A stretch of 64,000 nucleotides of DNA, taken from positions 310,001-374,000 of the forward strand of contig JADJEV010000002.1 in assembly GCA_016708905.1 (NCBI GenBank), given 5' to 3'. The notes below the pieces were generated by a model, which ran no database searches, had not been told where the DNA came from, and saw only the letters and a list, made by a program, of their open reading frames with translations. The translations under genes and the position numbers were made by a program. Shown piece by piece: positions 1 through 9,015 of this stretch (position 1 is the stretch's first letter; each line of letters opens with the position of its first letter). The stretch comes from Candidatus Methylophosphatis roskildensis. Its GTDB lineage: Bacteria; Pseudomonadota; Gammaproteobacteria; Burkholderiales; Rhodocyclaceae.

Positions 1-27
1 GGCGACCGTTGTCCCCCCACCCCCAGT

Positions 28-50
28 CCCTCTCCCCGGAGGGGAGAGGG
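28..50. repeat. GC-rich hairpin upstream of mrdA
   Basis: A perfect 10-bp stem (CCCTCTCCCC / GGGGAGAGGG) with the 3-nt loop GGA lies 36 bp before the mrdA start. No T-tract follows, so it is not a classical intrinsic terminator. It is more likely a dispersed palindrome or an mRNA-processing stem between the upstream gene (outside the window) and mrdA. Confidence 0.6.
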
Positions 51-85
51 ACGCGGACTGATCGCTGCGCGATTGGGTACGTGGC

Positions 86-1981
86 ATGAAACCCCACGAA
101 TTTCGCCCACCCGAACAGGAACTGGCCCGCTTTCGCGGACGGCTTGCGGTTGCAGTCGGGGTGGTGTTGCTGGCCTTCGTGGTGATCGCGGGACGATTCT
201 TCTACCTGCAAGTGGTCCGCCATGATTACTACCACACGCGGGCCGAGGACAATCGAATCACGCTGCTGCCGATCGTTCCCAACCGCGGGCTGATCGCCGA
301 TCGCAACGGCAGGTCGTTCGCGCGGAACTTCTCCGCCTACACGCTGGAAATCACGCCGTCGCGGGTGCGCGACGTCGAGGAAACGATCGACGCGGTGTCG
401 CAATTGATCGAGATCCAGCCGCGGGATCGCAAGCGCTTCAGGAAACTGCTCGACGAAAGCAAGAACTTCGAATCGCTGCCGATCCGCACCCGGCTCTCCG
501 ACGAGGAGGTCGCGAAGTTCGTCGCCCAGCGCTACCGCTTCCCCGGGGTGGACGTGAAGGCGCGGCTGTTTCGCCAATACCCGGAGGAACAACTGGCCTC
601 CCACGTCGTCGGCTACATCGGCCGCATCAACACGAAGGAGCTCGAATCCATCGAGGAATCGGAAGACCAGGCCAACTACCGCGGCACCGAGCATATCGGC
701 AAGACCGGGCTGGAGCAGAGCTACGAGCGCGAACTGCATGGCGAGACCGGCTACGAGCAGGTCGAGGTGGACGCCGGCGGGCGCGCCCTGCGCCTGCTCT
801 CGCGCACAGCGCCGGTGCCGGGCAACAACCTTTTTCTGACCCTCGACGGCAAGCTGCAGGCGGTCGCCGAAAGGGCCTTCGGCACCCGCCGCGGTGCCCT
901 GGTGGCGATCGAACCGTCGACCGGCGGCATTCTCGCCATGGTATCGAGTCCGACGTTCGACCCCAATCTGTTCGTAGACGGGATCGATCCACAGAACTGG
1001 GACTTGCTGAACAACTCGCCCGATCATCCGTTGATCAATCGCGCGCTCAACGGCGCCTACCCGCCCGGTTCTACGTTCAAGCCCTTCATGGCGCTGGGCG
1101 CCCTGTTCTCGGGCAAGCGCACCGCCGATCAGGCGATCGCCGATCCCGGCTACTTCGACTTCGGCGGCCACCGGTTCCGCGACGACAAGGCGGGCGGCCA
1201 CGGCACGGTCGATATGGTGAAGTCGATCGTCGTTTCCTGCGACACCTATTACTACCGGCTGGCCAACGACTGGGGTATCGACGGCATCGCCTCCTTCATG
1301 GCGCAGCTCGGTTTCGGTTCGCGCACCGGTGTCGATCTCGGCGGCGAGTCGACCGGCATCCTTCCCTCGCCGGAATGGAAGCGCAAGCGTTTCAAGAAGC
1401 CCGAGCAGCAGAAGTGGTATGCCGGCGAGACCGTCAGCATCGGCATCGGTCAGGGCTACAACGCCTACACGCCGATTCAACTGGCCCATGCGACCGCGGT
1501 GGTGGCCAACAACGGCGTGGTATTCAAGCCGCACCTGGTCAGGTACATCGAGGATGTCAAGACCGGCGAAAAACGCATCGTCGAACCGCAGCCGGTCAGG
1601 CGGATTCCCTTCCGCCCCGAACATCTCGATACGGTCAGGCGCGGCATGATCGGCGTCAATCAGTCGGGCACCGGTGCGCGCGCCTTCGCCGGTGCGGGCT
1701 ATGTTTCCGCGGGAAAGACCGGCACCGCCCAGTTGTTCTCGCTCAAGGGCGGCACCTACCGCGAGGGAAGCGTCGGCGAGCGGCTGCGCGACCATGCGCT
1801 GTTCATCGCATTCGCACCGGCCGACGAGCCAAAGATCGCGCTCGCCGTGCTGGTGGAAAACGGCGGTTTCGGCGCGACCTCCGCCGCGCCTATCGCGCGC
1901 CAGGTGCTCGACTACTACCTGCTCGGCAAGCTTCCCGCCGGGGCGGCGGCGGAAGACGAGGACGCCTCCGATGCTCAATGA
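86..1981 (+). CDS. mrdA: Penicillin-binding protein 2 (peptidoglycan D,D-transpeptidase, elongasome)
   Basis: This is a 631-residue class B PBP that crosslinks peptidoglycan during lateral wall growth with RodA and MreBCD. One N-terminal membrane segment (about residues 18-40) is followed by the dimerisation domain and then the transpeptidase domain. Catalytic motifs are visible: STFK (Ser329, Lys332), SCD around residue 384, and KTG starting at Lys544. Length is normal for PBP2. The stop codon overlaps the rodA start by 11 bp, the usual mrdA-mrdB translational coupling. The ATG at 86 is the only start that keeps the short cytoplasmic tail before the membrane anchor. Confidence 0.96.
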   Translation: MKPHEFRPPEQELARFRGRLAVAVGVVLLAFVVIAGRFFYLQVVRHDYYHTRAEDNRITLLPIVPNRGLIADRNGRSFARNFSAYTLEITPSRVRDVEETIDAVSQLIEIQPRDRKRFRKLLDESKNFESLPIRTRLSDEEVAKFVAQRYRFPGVDVKARLFRQYPEEQLASHVVGYIGRINTKELESIEESEDQANYRGTEHIGKTGLEQSYERELHGETGYEQVEVDAGGRALRLLSRTAPVPGNNLFLTLDGKLQAVAERAFGTRRGALVAIEPSTGGILAMVSSPTFDPNLFVDGIDPQNWDLLNNSPDHPLINRALNGAYPPGSTFKPFMALGALFSGKRTADQAIADPGYFDFGGHRFRDDKAGGHGTVDMVKSIVVSCDTYYYRLANDWGIDGIASFMAQLGFGSRTGVDLGGESTGILPSPEWKRKRFKKPEQQKWYAGETVSIGIGQGYNAYTPIQLAHATAVVANNGVVFKPHLVRYIEDVKTGEKRIVEPQPVRRIPFRPEHLDTVRRGMIGVNQSGTGARAFAGAGYVSAGKTGTAQLFSLKGGTYREGSVGERLRDHALFIAFAPADEPKIALAVLVENGGFGATSAAPIARQVLDYYLLGKLPAGAAAEDEDASDAQ

Positions 1982-3077
1982 AAACCTGATCGGGTTGGTT
2001 CGGCGGGTGCTGGCGCCGATCGACTTTCCGCTGCTGTGGATCCTCGGCGCACTGCTCGGCTACGCATTCGTGGTGCAGTTGTCGGCCTCGAACGATGCGC
2101 CGGCACGCATCAACTCGCACATCCTGAACCTGTGTGTCGCGCTCGCCGTGATGTGGCTCATAGCCAATGTTTCGCCGACGCGCCTGTTGAATCTGGCGGT
2201 TCCCCTGTACGTGGTCGGGGTGCTGCTGCTGGTTGCCACCGCGTTGTTCGGCGACATTTCGAAAGGCGCCCGGCGCTGGCTCAGTCTGGGGATGTTGCGC
2301 GTGCAACCATCGGAGATCATGAAGATCGCGATGCCGATGATGCTCGCATGGTACTTCCACCAGCGCGAAGAAGCCCTGCGGGTCCGCGACTACCTCGTTG
2401 CAGGCGTGCTGTTGATCATTCCGGTCGCGCTGATCGTCCGCCAGCCGGACCTCGGAACGGCGATCCTGGTCATTGCGGCCGGCTTCTACGTGATCTTTTT
2501 CGCCGGCCTGCCGTGGAAGTTCATCCTCGGCATGGTCGCCGCCGCTGCCGCCGCGGCGCCTTTCGCGTGGTCGATGCTGCACGACTACCAGCGTCAGCGC
2601 ATCCTGACCCTGATCGACCCCGAGGCCGATCCACTGGGCAAGGGATTCCACATCATCCAGTCGACGATTGCCGTCGGATCGGGCGGCATATTCGGCAAGG
2701 GCTGGCTCAACGGCACCCAGGCGCACCTCGAATTCCTGCCCGAGCGGCATACCGATTTCGTGCTCGCGGTACTGTCCGAGGAATTCGGTCTGCTCGGCAT
2801 AAGCGTGTTGATCGTACTATACGCGCTGCTGATCGGCCGCGGCCTGCTGATCGCAAGCAGCGCGTCGACGATGTTTTCCCGCCTGCTCGCCGGCAGTATC
2901 ACGTTGACATTCTTCACCTATGCCTTCGTCAATATGGGCATGGTGACCGGTATTCTCCCAGTGGTCGGCGTGCCCTTGCCCTTCGTCAGCTATGGCGGGA
3001 CCGCACTGGTGACGCTTTCGCTCGGAGTCGGTATCCTGATGAGCGTGCAGCGCGGCCGCCAATTCGTGCAGACCTGA
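1971..3077 (+). CDS. mrdB: Rod shape-determining protein RodA (SEDS glycosyltransferase)
   Basis: A 368-residue SEDS-family polytopic membrane protein that polymerises lipid II glycans and works as a pair with PBP2. The reading frame stays open further upstream, but MLNENLIGLVRR at 1971 is the natural start because it precedes the first membrane helix and overlaps the mrdA stop. About ten hydrophobic segments are visible. The signature near the C-terminus (GILPVVGVPLPFVSYGG) is the conserved SEDS motif. It is followed 28 bp later by rlpA, so all three probably share one transcript. Confidence 0.95.
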   Translation: MLNENLIGLVRRVLAPIDFPLLWILGALLGYAFVVQLSASNDAPARINSHILNLCVALAVMWLIANVSPTRLLNLAVPLYVVGVLLLVATALFGDISKGARRWLSLGMLRVQPSEIMKIAMPMMLAWYFHQREEALRVRDYLVAGVLLIIPVALIVRQPDLGTAILVIAAGFYVIFFAGLPWKFILGMVAAAAAAAPFAWSMLHDYQRQRILTLIDPEADPLGKGFHIIQSTIAVGSGGIFGKGWLNGTQAHLEFLPERHTDFVLAVLSEEFGLLGISVLIVLYALLIGRGLLIASSASTMFSRLLAGSITLTFFTYAFVNMGMVTGILPVVGVPLPFVSYGGTALVTLSLGVGILMSVQRGRQFVQT

Positions 3078-3105
3078 CGCGCATCGACTGAATGTTCCGG
3101 AAAGG

Positions 3106-4164
3106 ATGGCATTGCGCAATATCCTGATAGCGATCGCGAGCGTGTTGCTCGGTGCCTGCGGTAGCGTCCAGCAGCGTGCATCCGCCCCGTCGCTGCCGCC
3201 GGTGAAATCCGAGCAACGGCCGGCGGACGCCGCGCCGCCCCCGGTCGCCGCGCCAGGTTCGCGTCCCGGCGGCTATTACAAGGATGACGGACCGGGCGAC
3301 GATCCGCCGCCGGACCTCGCCAGCCTTCCGGATGCGCAGCCGCGCGCCGAGCCACTGCACCGCTTTGCCAACCAACCCTACACTGTGCTCGGTCAGGACT
3401 ACACACCATCGACGCAACTGGCGAAGTTCCGCCAGCGCGGACTGGCGAGCTGGTATGGGCGCATGTTCCACGGCAAGAAGACGTCGATCGGCGAGCCCTA
3501 CGACATGTACGCGATGACGGCGGCGCACCCGACCCTGCCGATACCGAGCTACGCACGTGTCACCAATGTCGCAAACGGCAAATCGGTTGTCGTACGCGTC
3601 AACGACCGTGGCCCGTTTCATCCCGGCCGGGTGATCGATCTTTCATATTCCGCGGCGAGCCGGCTCGGCTACGTCGCAAAGGGCCATACGCTGGTCGAGG
3701 TCGAGAGCATCGTTCCTGACCGGGCGAGCATCGCCGCCACGCAGCAGGCGCCGCCGGCGCGCCAGGCCGCAGTTAGAGCGCCGGCAAGGCCATCGTCACC
3801 GGCTGCAGTAGTCGCGCCGTCCGACCCGTCAACGTCGCCGGCGGCCGCGCCGGCCGGCGATCCGATCGCCGTACTGGCCCTAGGGAACGAGGAAAAGCCG
3901 CCGGCTTCGCCGACCGCGGGCGATTCAGGGAACGGAAGCATATTCGTTCAACTCGGTGCCTTTCGCACCAGCGACAAGGCCGCGAGCTTTCGCGACCGGG
4001 TCAAACGTGAAGTCGGCTGGCTCACGACGCGGCTGCTGATCGACGCCAGCAGCGGCCTGTACCGGATTCACCTCGGCCCCTACGGCTCCCTGGACGATGC
4101 GCGCGTCATCGCCGAACGCGTCGGTGAGGTGCTCGGCCTCAAGCCGCTGCTGATTCGTCGCTGA
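3106..4164 (+). CDS. rlpA: RlpA, septal ring lytic transglycosylase (DPBB + SPOR lipoprotein)
   Basis: A 352-residue outer-membrane lipoprotein that cleaves denuded glycan strands. It has a lipoprotein signal with lipobox LGAC (Cys18), then a Pro/Ala-rich linker. A double-psi beta-barrel domain lies at about residues 115-205 (LASWYGRMFHGKKT, MTAAHPTLPIPS, VRVNDRGPF), followed by a second low-complexity linker. A SPOR domain at about 275-352 (IFVQLGAFRTSDKA) binds denuded septal peptidoglycan. It sits at the end of the mrdA-rodA cluster, as in many betaproteobacteria. A second, shorter DPBB protein lies at 23028. Confidence 0.94.
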   Translation: MALRNILIAIASVLLGACGSVQQRASAPSLPPVKSEQRPADAAPPPVAAPGSRPGGYYKDDGPGDDPPPDLASLPDAQPRAEPLHRFANQPYTVLGQDYTPSTQLAKFRQRGLASWYGRMFHGKKTSIGEPYDMYAMTAAHPTLPIPSYARVTNVANGKSVVVRVNDRGPFHPGRVIDLSYSAASRLGYVAKGHTLVEVESIVPDRASIAATQQAPPARQAAVRAPARPSSPAAVVAPSDPSTSPAAAPAGDPIAVLALGNEEKPPASPTAGDSGNGSIFVQLGAFRTSDKAASFRDRVKREVGWLTTRLLIDASSGLYRIHLGPYGSLDDARVIAERVGEVLGLKPLLIRR

Positions 4165-4378
4165 CGCTCGCGCCGCTGATCGGCACCGATCCGCTGCGGG
4201 GTGACAATCACCCTTCATGGCCGGCGACCAAGCCAGCAAGCCAGTTGTGCTAACATGAGTACTCCATCGGAACGAGCCCTCACTCACTCGAGGCGGGTTC
4301 GATCGTCACCCCGTCCGCAGTCTTCGGACGCATTCCAAAAGCGGGCCAGTCAAACTCAGCTCATACAAGGGGGATATT

Positions 4379-5821
4379 ATGGACTTCACTGCAATCGTGA
4401 CCTCGCTTCAGACGACATTGGGCGCGCACCTGCCGATGATTCTCGGTGCCATCGGCATACTGGTTCTCGGCTGGATAATCGCCGTGATCGTCAGGGCTGG
4501 CGTGCGCCGGGCGACCGGCGCTGCCGGATTGAATCGCCGCCTCGGCGAAGTTCTGCAACAGAAGATCGACGTCGAAGGCGGCCTCTCGATGGTCGTGTTC
4601 TGGCTGATCATCGCCGTCACGCTGGCAGCAATGTTCAGTTCCCTCGACCTCGAGAGCGTATCGGCGCCGTTCGCCCTGCTGGTCTCGCAGTTCCTCGGCT
4701 TCGTGCCCAATCTGGTCGCCGGCGGCGTTCTGCTGCTGGTTGCCTGGGTGCTGGCAACCGCCCTGCGCGCCATTGCGAGCCGCTTGCTGGCCAAGACCAC
4801 GCTCGACGACCGTCTGGTGGCCGAGGCCGGCATGGAGCCGGTCAGCGACAACATCGGCAACATCCTGTTCTGGCTGGTGATCCTGCTGTTCACGCCGATC
4901 ATCCTGTCGGCGCTGTCATTGACCGGTCTGCTTCATCCGGTCGAGAACATGATCAACCAGATGCTCGGCATGGTTCCCGACATCTTCGCCGCGTTCGTGA
5001 TCGGCGCCGTCGGCTATGTCGTCGCCAAGGCGCTGCGCGGACTGGTGACCAGCCTGCTGAGCGCCACCGGCATCGACCGCCACTCGCAGGCGGTCAGCCT
5101 GTCGGCGCTGGCAGGAACGCTGGTGTTCATCTTCGTCTTCTTCCCGGCCCTGATCGCCGCACTCGACGCGCTGAAGATCGAGTCGATCTCGCGCCCCGCG
5201 ACCGACATGCTGAGCAGGTTCCTCGCCGCGATTCCCGACATCTTCGCGGCGGCCGTCATACTCGGCCTGACCTACGTAGTGGCGAACTTCGTCGCCGGCT
5301 TGCTCGCGCGGCTGCTGTCCGGGCTCGGTGCCGATCGGGTGCCCGAGGCGCTCGGCCACCCCGGGCTGCTCGGCGGCAATCTGACCGTATCCGGCCTGGC
5401 CAGCAAGCTCGCGGTGTTCTTCGCCATGCTGTTTGCCACGGTCGAGGCCGCCAACCGCGTCGGCTTCACGCAGGTGCGCGATGTGGTGACGACGTTCATC
5501 CAGTTTGGCGGCGATGTGCTTCTGGGCACGGTGATCGTTGCGATCGGCTTCTGGCTCGCCGGCATCGTGCACTCGGCAATCAGCCGCAGTGACACCGAAA
5601 ATGCGGGAACCGGAGCGGGCATCGCGCGCTTTGCGATCCTCGGCCTGGTCATCGCGATGGGCTTGCGCGCGATGGGCGTGGCCGATGACATCGTCAATCT
5701 CGCCTTCGGCCTGATACTTGGCGCCGTGGCGCTGGCGATCGGGCTGTCGTTCGGGCTGGGTGGTCGTGAAGCGGCGGGCCGTCAGATGGAGTATTGGCTG
5801 GCCAAGCTGCGCAAGGATTGA
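4379..5821 (+). CDS. CmpX-like membrane protein, mechanosensitive-channel related (conserved TM helix repeats)
   Basis: A 480-residue polytopic inner-membrane protein with several repeated blocks of the form MLGMVPDIFAAFVIGAVGYV and LSRFLAAIPDIFAAAVILGL. These are the 'conserved TM helix' repeats of the CmpX/MscS-related family. The C-terminal beta domain typical of MscS is not evident; the protein ends soon after the last hydrophobic block. A good ribosome-binding site (AAGGGGGA) lies just upstream of ATG 4379. It stands alone, with about 210 bp of apparently empty sequence before it. A role in membrane tension or osmotic homeostasis is inferred from the family only. Confidence 0.8.
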   Translation: MDFTAIVTSLQTTLGAHLPMILGAIGILVLGWIIAVIVRAGVRRATGAAGLNRRLGEVLQQKIDVEGGLSMVVFWLIIAVTLAAMFSSLDLESVSAPFALLVSQFLGFVPNLVAGGVLLLVAWVLATALRAIASRLLAKTTLDDRLVAEAGMEPVSDNIGNILFWLVILLFTPIILSALSLTGLLHPVENMINQMLGMVPDIFAAFVIGAVGYVVAKALRGLVTSLLSATGIDRHSQAVSLSALAGTLVFIFVFFPALIAALDALKIESISRPATDMLSRFLAAIPDIFAAAVILGLTYVVANFVAGLLARLLSGLGADRVPEALGHPGLLGGNLTVSGLASKLAVFFAMLFATVEAANRVGFTQVRDVVTTFIQFGGDVLLGTVIVAIGFWLAGIVHSAISRSDTENAGTGAGIARFAILGLVIAMGLRAMGVADDIVNLAFGLILGAVALAIGLSFGLGGREAAGRQMEYWLAKLRKD

Positions 5822-5997
5822 ACCCGGGCAGTTCTGCCGGCAATGGTCGACGGCCGGCAGCGCTCCCCGGTTGATTCCGGGAACCCCGCCGCCCGCAGGA
5901 CGGCGCACCCGCCAGCGTTCGGCGCGTCGTCCCATCATCCGCTCCGACTTGCTACGGCTGGTCCGGCCTCGTACCCATCCGCCTCCGGCACCGAACC

Positions 5998-7239
5998 ATG
6001 CTCGACATCGTCGCCACATGTCTTGTCGTCACCGCGCTGCTCGCCTATGTGAACCACCGTTTCGTCGGGCTGCCCACCACCATCGGTGTGATGGCCACCT
6101 CGCTGGTGTTTTCGCTGACGCTGGTCGGGCTGGATGCGATGGGCGTCGCGCACGGCCTGCGCGAGTACGAGGAATCGCTGCTGCGGTCGATCGATTTCTC
6201 CGAAGTGCTGATGCAGGGCATGCTGTCGCTGCTGCTGTTCGCCGGCGCGCTGCACGTGGACATCAGCGAGCTCAAGGCTTACCGCTGGCAGGTGGGCGGG
6301 CTGGCCATACTGGGCACGCTGGCATCGACATTGGTGGTCGGTTTCGGCATGTGGCTCGCGCTGCCGCTGATCGGGCAATCGTTGCCGCTGCACTACTGCC
6401 TGCTGTTCGGCGCGCTGATTTCGCCGACCGATCCGATCGCGGTGATGGGCATTCTCAAGTCGGCCGGCGCGCCGAAGAATCTGGAACTGGTGATCGCCGG
6501 CGAATCGCTGTTCAACGACGGCGTGGGCGTGGTGGTCTTCTCGCTGCTGCTCGGTGCGCTCGCCAGCGGATCCACCCCGACGCCGGGCCAGGGGCTCGAA
6601 CTGCTGCTGCATGAAGCCGGTGGCGGTCTCGTGTTCGGATTGGTCCTCGGCTACATCACCTTCGGCCTGCTCAAGAGTATGGATAACTACCAGGTCGAGG
6701 TGCTGCTGACGCTTGCGGCGGTAACCGGCGGTTATGCACTGGCCACCCACCTGCACGTGTCGGGCCCGCTGGCGATGGTGGTGGCCGGCCTGATGATCGG
6801 CAACCACGGCCGGGCACTGGCGATGTCGGACACCACCCGGCGCTACCTCGACATGTTCTGGGAGCTGCTCGACGAAATACTCAACGCCGTGCTGTTCGTG
6901 CTGATCGGGATGGAGGTGCTGCTGGTGGCGTTCTCGGCCAGTCTGCTGGTCGCCGCGTTGGTGGCGGTGGCGGTCACCCTCTTGGCCCGGGCCCTCACCG
7001 TTGGCCTGCCAGTCGGCCTGCTGCGCGGTGTCTTCAATCTGCCGCGCGGCGCCTCGAAAGTGCTGACCTGGGGCGGGTTGCGCGGTGGCATCTCGGTCGC
7101 GCTGGCACTCTCGCTGCCGGCTGGTCCCGAGCGTGACATGGTTCTCGGCCTGACTTATTGCGTGGTGGTGTTTTCGATCCTCGGCCAAGGCCTGACGATC
7201 GGTCGTGTGGTGCGCGCGGCGACCGCCCGACCCGACTGA
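5998..7239 (+). CDS. Na+/H+ antiporter, CPA1/NhaP family
   Basis: A 413-residue sodium(or potassium)/proton antiporter of the inner membrane. It has about twelve hydrophobic helices and the CPA1 hallmarks FGALISPTDPIAVMGIL and GESLFNDGVGVVVF, which hold the Asp residues of the ion-binding site. There is no long cytoplasmic C-terminal regulatory tail. The 176 bp between it and the upstream CmpX-like gene show no clear promoter or terminator. A role in pH and cation homeostasis is the family role; ion specificity cannot be told from the sequence. Confidence 0.88.
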   Translation: MLDIVATCLVVTALLAYVNHRFVGLPTTIGVMATSLVFSLTLVGLDAMGVAHGLREYEESLLRSIDFSEVLMQGMLSLLLFAGALHVDISELKAYRWQVGGLAILGTLASTLVVGFGMWLALPLIGQSLPLHYCLLFGALISPTDPIAVMGILKSAGAPKNLELVIAGESLFNDGVGVVVFSLLLGALASGSTPTPGQGLELLLHEAGGGLVFGLVLGYITFGLLKSMDNYQVEVLLTLAAVTGGYALATHLHVSGPLAMVVAGLMIGNHGRALAMSDTTRRYLDMFWELLDEILNAVLFVLIGMEVLLVAFSASLLVAALVAVAVTLLARALTVGLPVGLLRGVFNLPRGASKVLTWGGLRGGISVALALSLPAGPERDMVLGLTYCVVVFSILGQGLTIGRVVRAATARPD

Positions 7240-7261
7240 TGGCGGGCCGGGCCAGCACGTT

Positions 7262-7270
7262 TGTTATAAT
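7262..7270 (+). promoter_or_regulatory. Extended -10 promoter element for dacA
   Basis: TGTTATAAT, a perfect sigma-70 extended -10 (TGnTATAAT), lies about 31 bp before the dacA ATG in a GC-rich background. No strong -35 is visible, as expected for an extended -10 promoter. Confidence 0.65.
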
Positions 7271-7301
7271 CCGACTTCTTCCCGCAACGCCCAAAAATTT
7301 C

Positions 7302-8435
7302 ATGAGGTTATTTGCGCTTCTGCTGTCGCTGTGCATTGGTGTTTTCGCTTCGTCCGTCTTCGCCCAGGCGGCGCCGCAAACGCCGGGGGTTGCGGCCAAA
7401 GCCTGGCTGCTGCTCGATGCTTCGTCGAATCAGATTCTCGCCTCGGAAAAACCCGACGAGCGCATCGAACCCGCCTCGCTGACCAAGTTGATGACGGCTT
7501 ACCTGAGCTTCTCGGCGCTCAGGCAGAAGACCCTGCAGCTCACCCAGAGCGTGCCGGTCAGCACCCGCGCATGGAAGCAGGAAGGCTCCCGCATGTTCAT
7601 CGAGCCGAACAAGCCGGTGACGGTAGACGAGCTGATCCACGGCATGATCATCCAGTCGGGCAACGATGCCTGCGTGGCACTGGCCGAGGCGATCGCCGGC
7701 AGCGAAGAAGTGTTCGCCCAGATGATGAACCGCGAAGCGCATCGGCTCGGCATGAAGAACACCCACTACACCAATTCCACTGGCCTCACCGACCCCGGCC
7801 ACTACACGACGGCACGCGATCTATCGATCCTGGTCGCGGCGCTGATTCGCGACTTCCCCGAGTACTACCCGATCTACTCGCAGAAGGAGTACAAGTACAA
7901 CAACATCACCCAGCCGAACCGCAACCGCTTGCTGTGGATGGACCCGAGCGTCGACGGCGTCAAGACCGGCCACACCGAAGCGGCTGGCTGGTGCCTGATC
8001 GCCTCCGGCAAGCGCGGGCCGCGGCGCCTGATCTCGGTGGTGCTCGGTACCACCTCGGACAACGTGCGCGCACAGGAATCGCAGAAGCTGCTCAATTTCG
8101 GCTTCCTCGCCTATGACGCCGTCACGGTCTATCAGAAGAACCAGACGGTCAACGAGCTGCGTGTCTGGAAGGGCGAGAAGAACACGGTCCGCGCCGGCTT
8201 CCTCGAGGACTTCGTGGTGACCCTGCCCAAGGGCCAGGCCGACAAGGTCAAGGCCCAGTTCATCAGCCAGCAGCCGCTGATGGCGCCGGTGCAACTCGGC
8301 GCCCCGATCGGCACGCTCAAGCTTACGGTCGACGACAAGCCGCTGGGCGACTACCCGGCAGTGGCGATCGAGGCCGTGCCCGCCGCCGGCATCGTCGGCC
8401 GCGCGATCGACACCGTGCGCCTGTGGTTTCAGTGA
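7302..8435 (+). CDS. dacA: D-alanyl-D-alanine carboxypeptidase DacA (PBP5/6 type)
   Basis: A 377-residue periplasmic low-molecular-mass PBP that trims the terminal D-Ala of peptidoglycan pentapeptides. A cleavable signal peptide ends near VFAQA. The S11 motifs are visible: SLTK (PASLTKLMTAY), SGND (SxN) and KTG (GVKTGHTEAAGW). The C-terminal PBP5 beta domain ends in an amphipathic helix (IVGRAIDTVRLWFQ) that probably anchors it to the membrane. The frame is open further upstream, but ATG 7302 gives the proper signal peptide and follows the extended -10 promoter. Confidence 0.95.
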   Translation: MRLFALLLSLCIGVFASSVFAQAAPQTPGVAAKAWLLLDASSNQILASEKPDERIEPASLTKLMTAYLSFSALRQKTLQLTQSVPVSTRAWKQEGSRMFIEPNKPVTVDELIHGMIIQSGNDACVALAEAIAGSEEVFAQMMNREAHRLGMKNTHYTNSTGLTDPGHYTTARDLSILVAALIRDFPEYYPIYSQKEYKYNNITQPNRNRLLWMDPSVDGVKTGHTEAAGWCLIASGKRGPRRLISVVLGTTSDNVRAQESQKLLNFGFLAYDAVTVYQKNQTVNELRVWKGEKNTVRAGFLEDFVVTLPKGQADKVKAQFISQQPLMAPVQLGAPIGTLKLTVDDKPLGDYPAVAIEAVPAAGIVGRAIDTVRLWFQ

Positions 8436-8456
8436 GTGGCGCATGAGGTGCCAACG

Positions 8457-8723
8457 ATGGCCGAGCAGCCAAGCCTGCTGCAGTTTCCGACTGACTTTCC
8501 GGTCAAGATCATGGGCAAGGCGGACGATGGATTCGCGCAGGCCGTGCTCGACGTCGTGCTGCGCCACGCCCCTGATTTCGACGCCAGCGGCACTCAGACG
8601 CGTGTCTCGAGCGGCGGCAACTACATCGCCTTGACGTGCACCATCCGCGCCACGTCGCGCGAGCAGCTCGACGCCCTCTATCGCGACCTCACCCGACAGC
8701 CGATGGTGAAAGTTGTGCTCTAG
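8457..8723 (+). CDS. ybeD: YbeD-like DUF493 protein
   Basis: An 88-residue cytoplasmic protein of the DUF493/YbeD family, a small ACT-like alpha/beta fold. Its family signature is FPVKIMGKADDGF, followed by the later VSSGGNYIALT. It lies between dacA and lipB as in E. coli and most betaproteobacteria, and it may be linked to lipoate metabolism or its regulation; that link is only contextual. A GTG at 8436 would add seven residues, but ATG 8457 has GAGGTG at good spacing and is preferred. Confidence 0.88.
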   Translation: MAEQPSLLQFPTDFPVKIMGKADDGFAQAVLDVVLRHAPDFDASGTQTRVSSGGNYIALTCTIRATSREQLDALYRDLTRQPMVKVVL

Positions 8724-8990
8724 CAGCCTGTCGGACTTGCTTCGTGGGTGCGACGGGGTCGATTTGGGGTGCAGCGCAAGGCGCGCCGACGAAGCTTGGG
8801 TGTCCCCCAAGCGAGGAGGCGCAACACCGCGATGCGCCCAAATCGACCCCGTCCCGGGTTGTCGCCAAACCGGGCGTCTGCGGCGTTGCACCGCTTGGCA
8901 ATGGAACGACCATTGCCTGCGCGATGCGCCTTGCATCCATCCCGGTTTGGCGACAACGCATCCCACGAATCAAGTCCGACAGGCTGCTAG
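8720..8990. repeat. 271-bp nested-palindrome element (cloverleaf-like, MITE-like)
   Basis: The outer arms are 29 bp with one mismatch (8720-8748 begins CTAGCAGCCTGTCGGACTTG; 8962-8990 is its inverse). Two perfect inner hairpins lie inside. Hairpin 1 pairs 8753-8768 with 8837-8852 (16 bp). Hairpin 2 pairs 8858-8874 with 8941-8957 (17 bp), and its loop holds a further perfect 8-bp hairpin at 8897-8904 / 8910-8917. The loop of hairpin 1 also contains a small GCTTGGG stem. The element fills nearly the whole ybeD-lipB gap and its left arm includes the ybeD stop codon. It encodes no protein. Confidence 0.8.
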
Positions 8991-9015
8991 GGCGGTGACA
9001 AGTGACGGGTGACGC

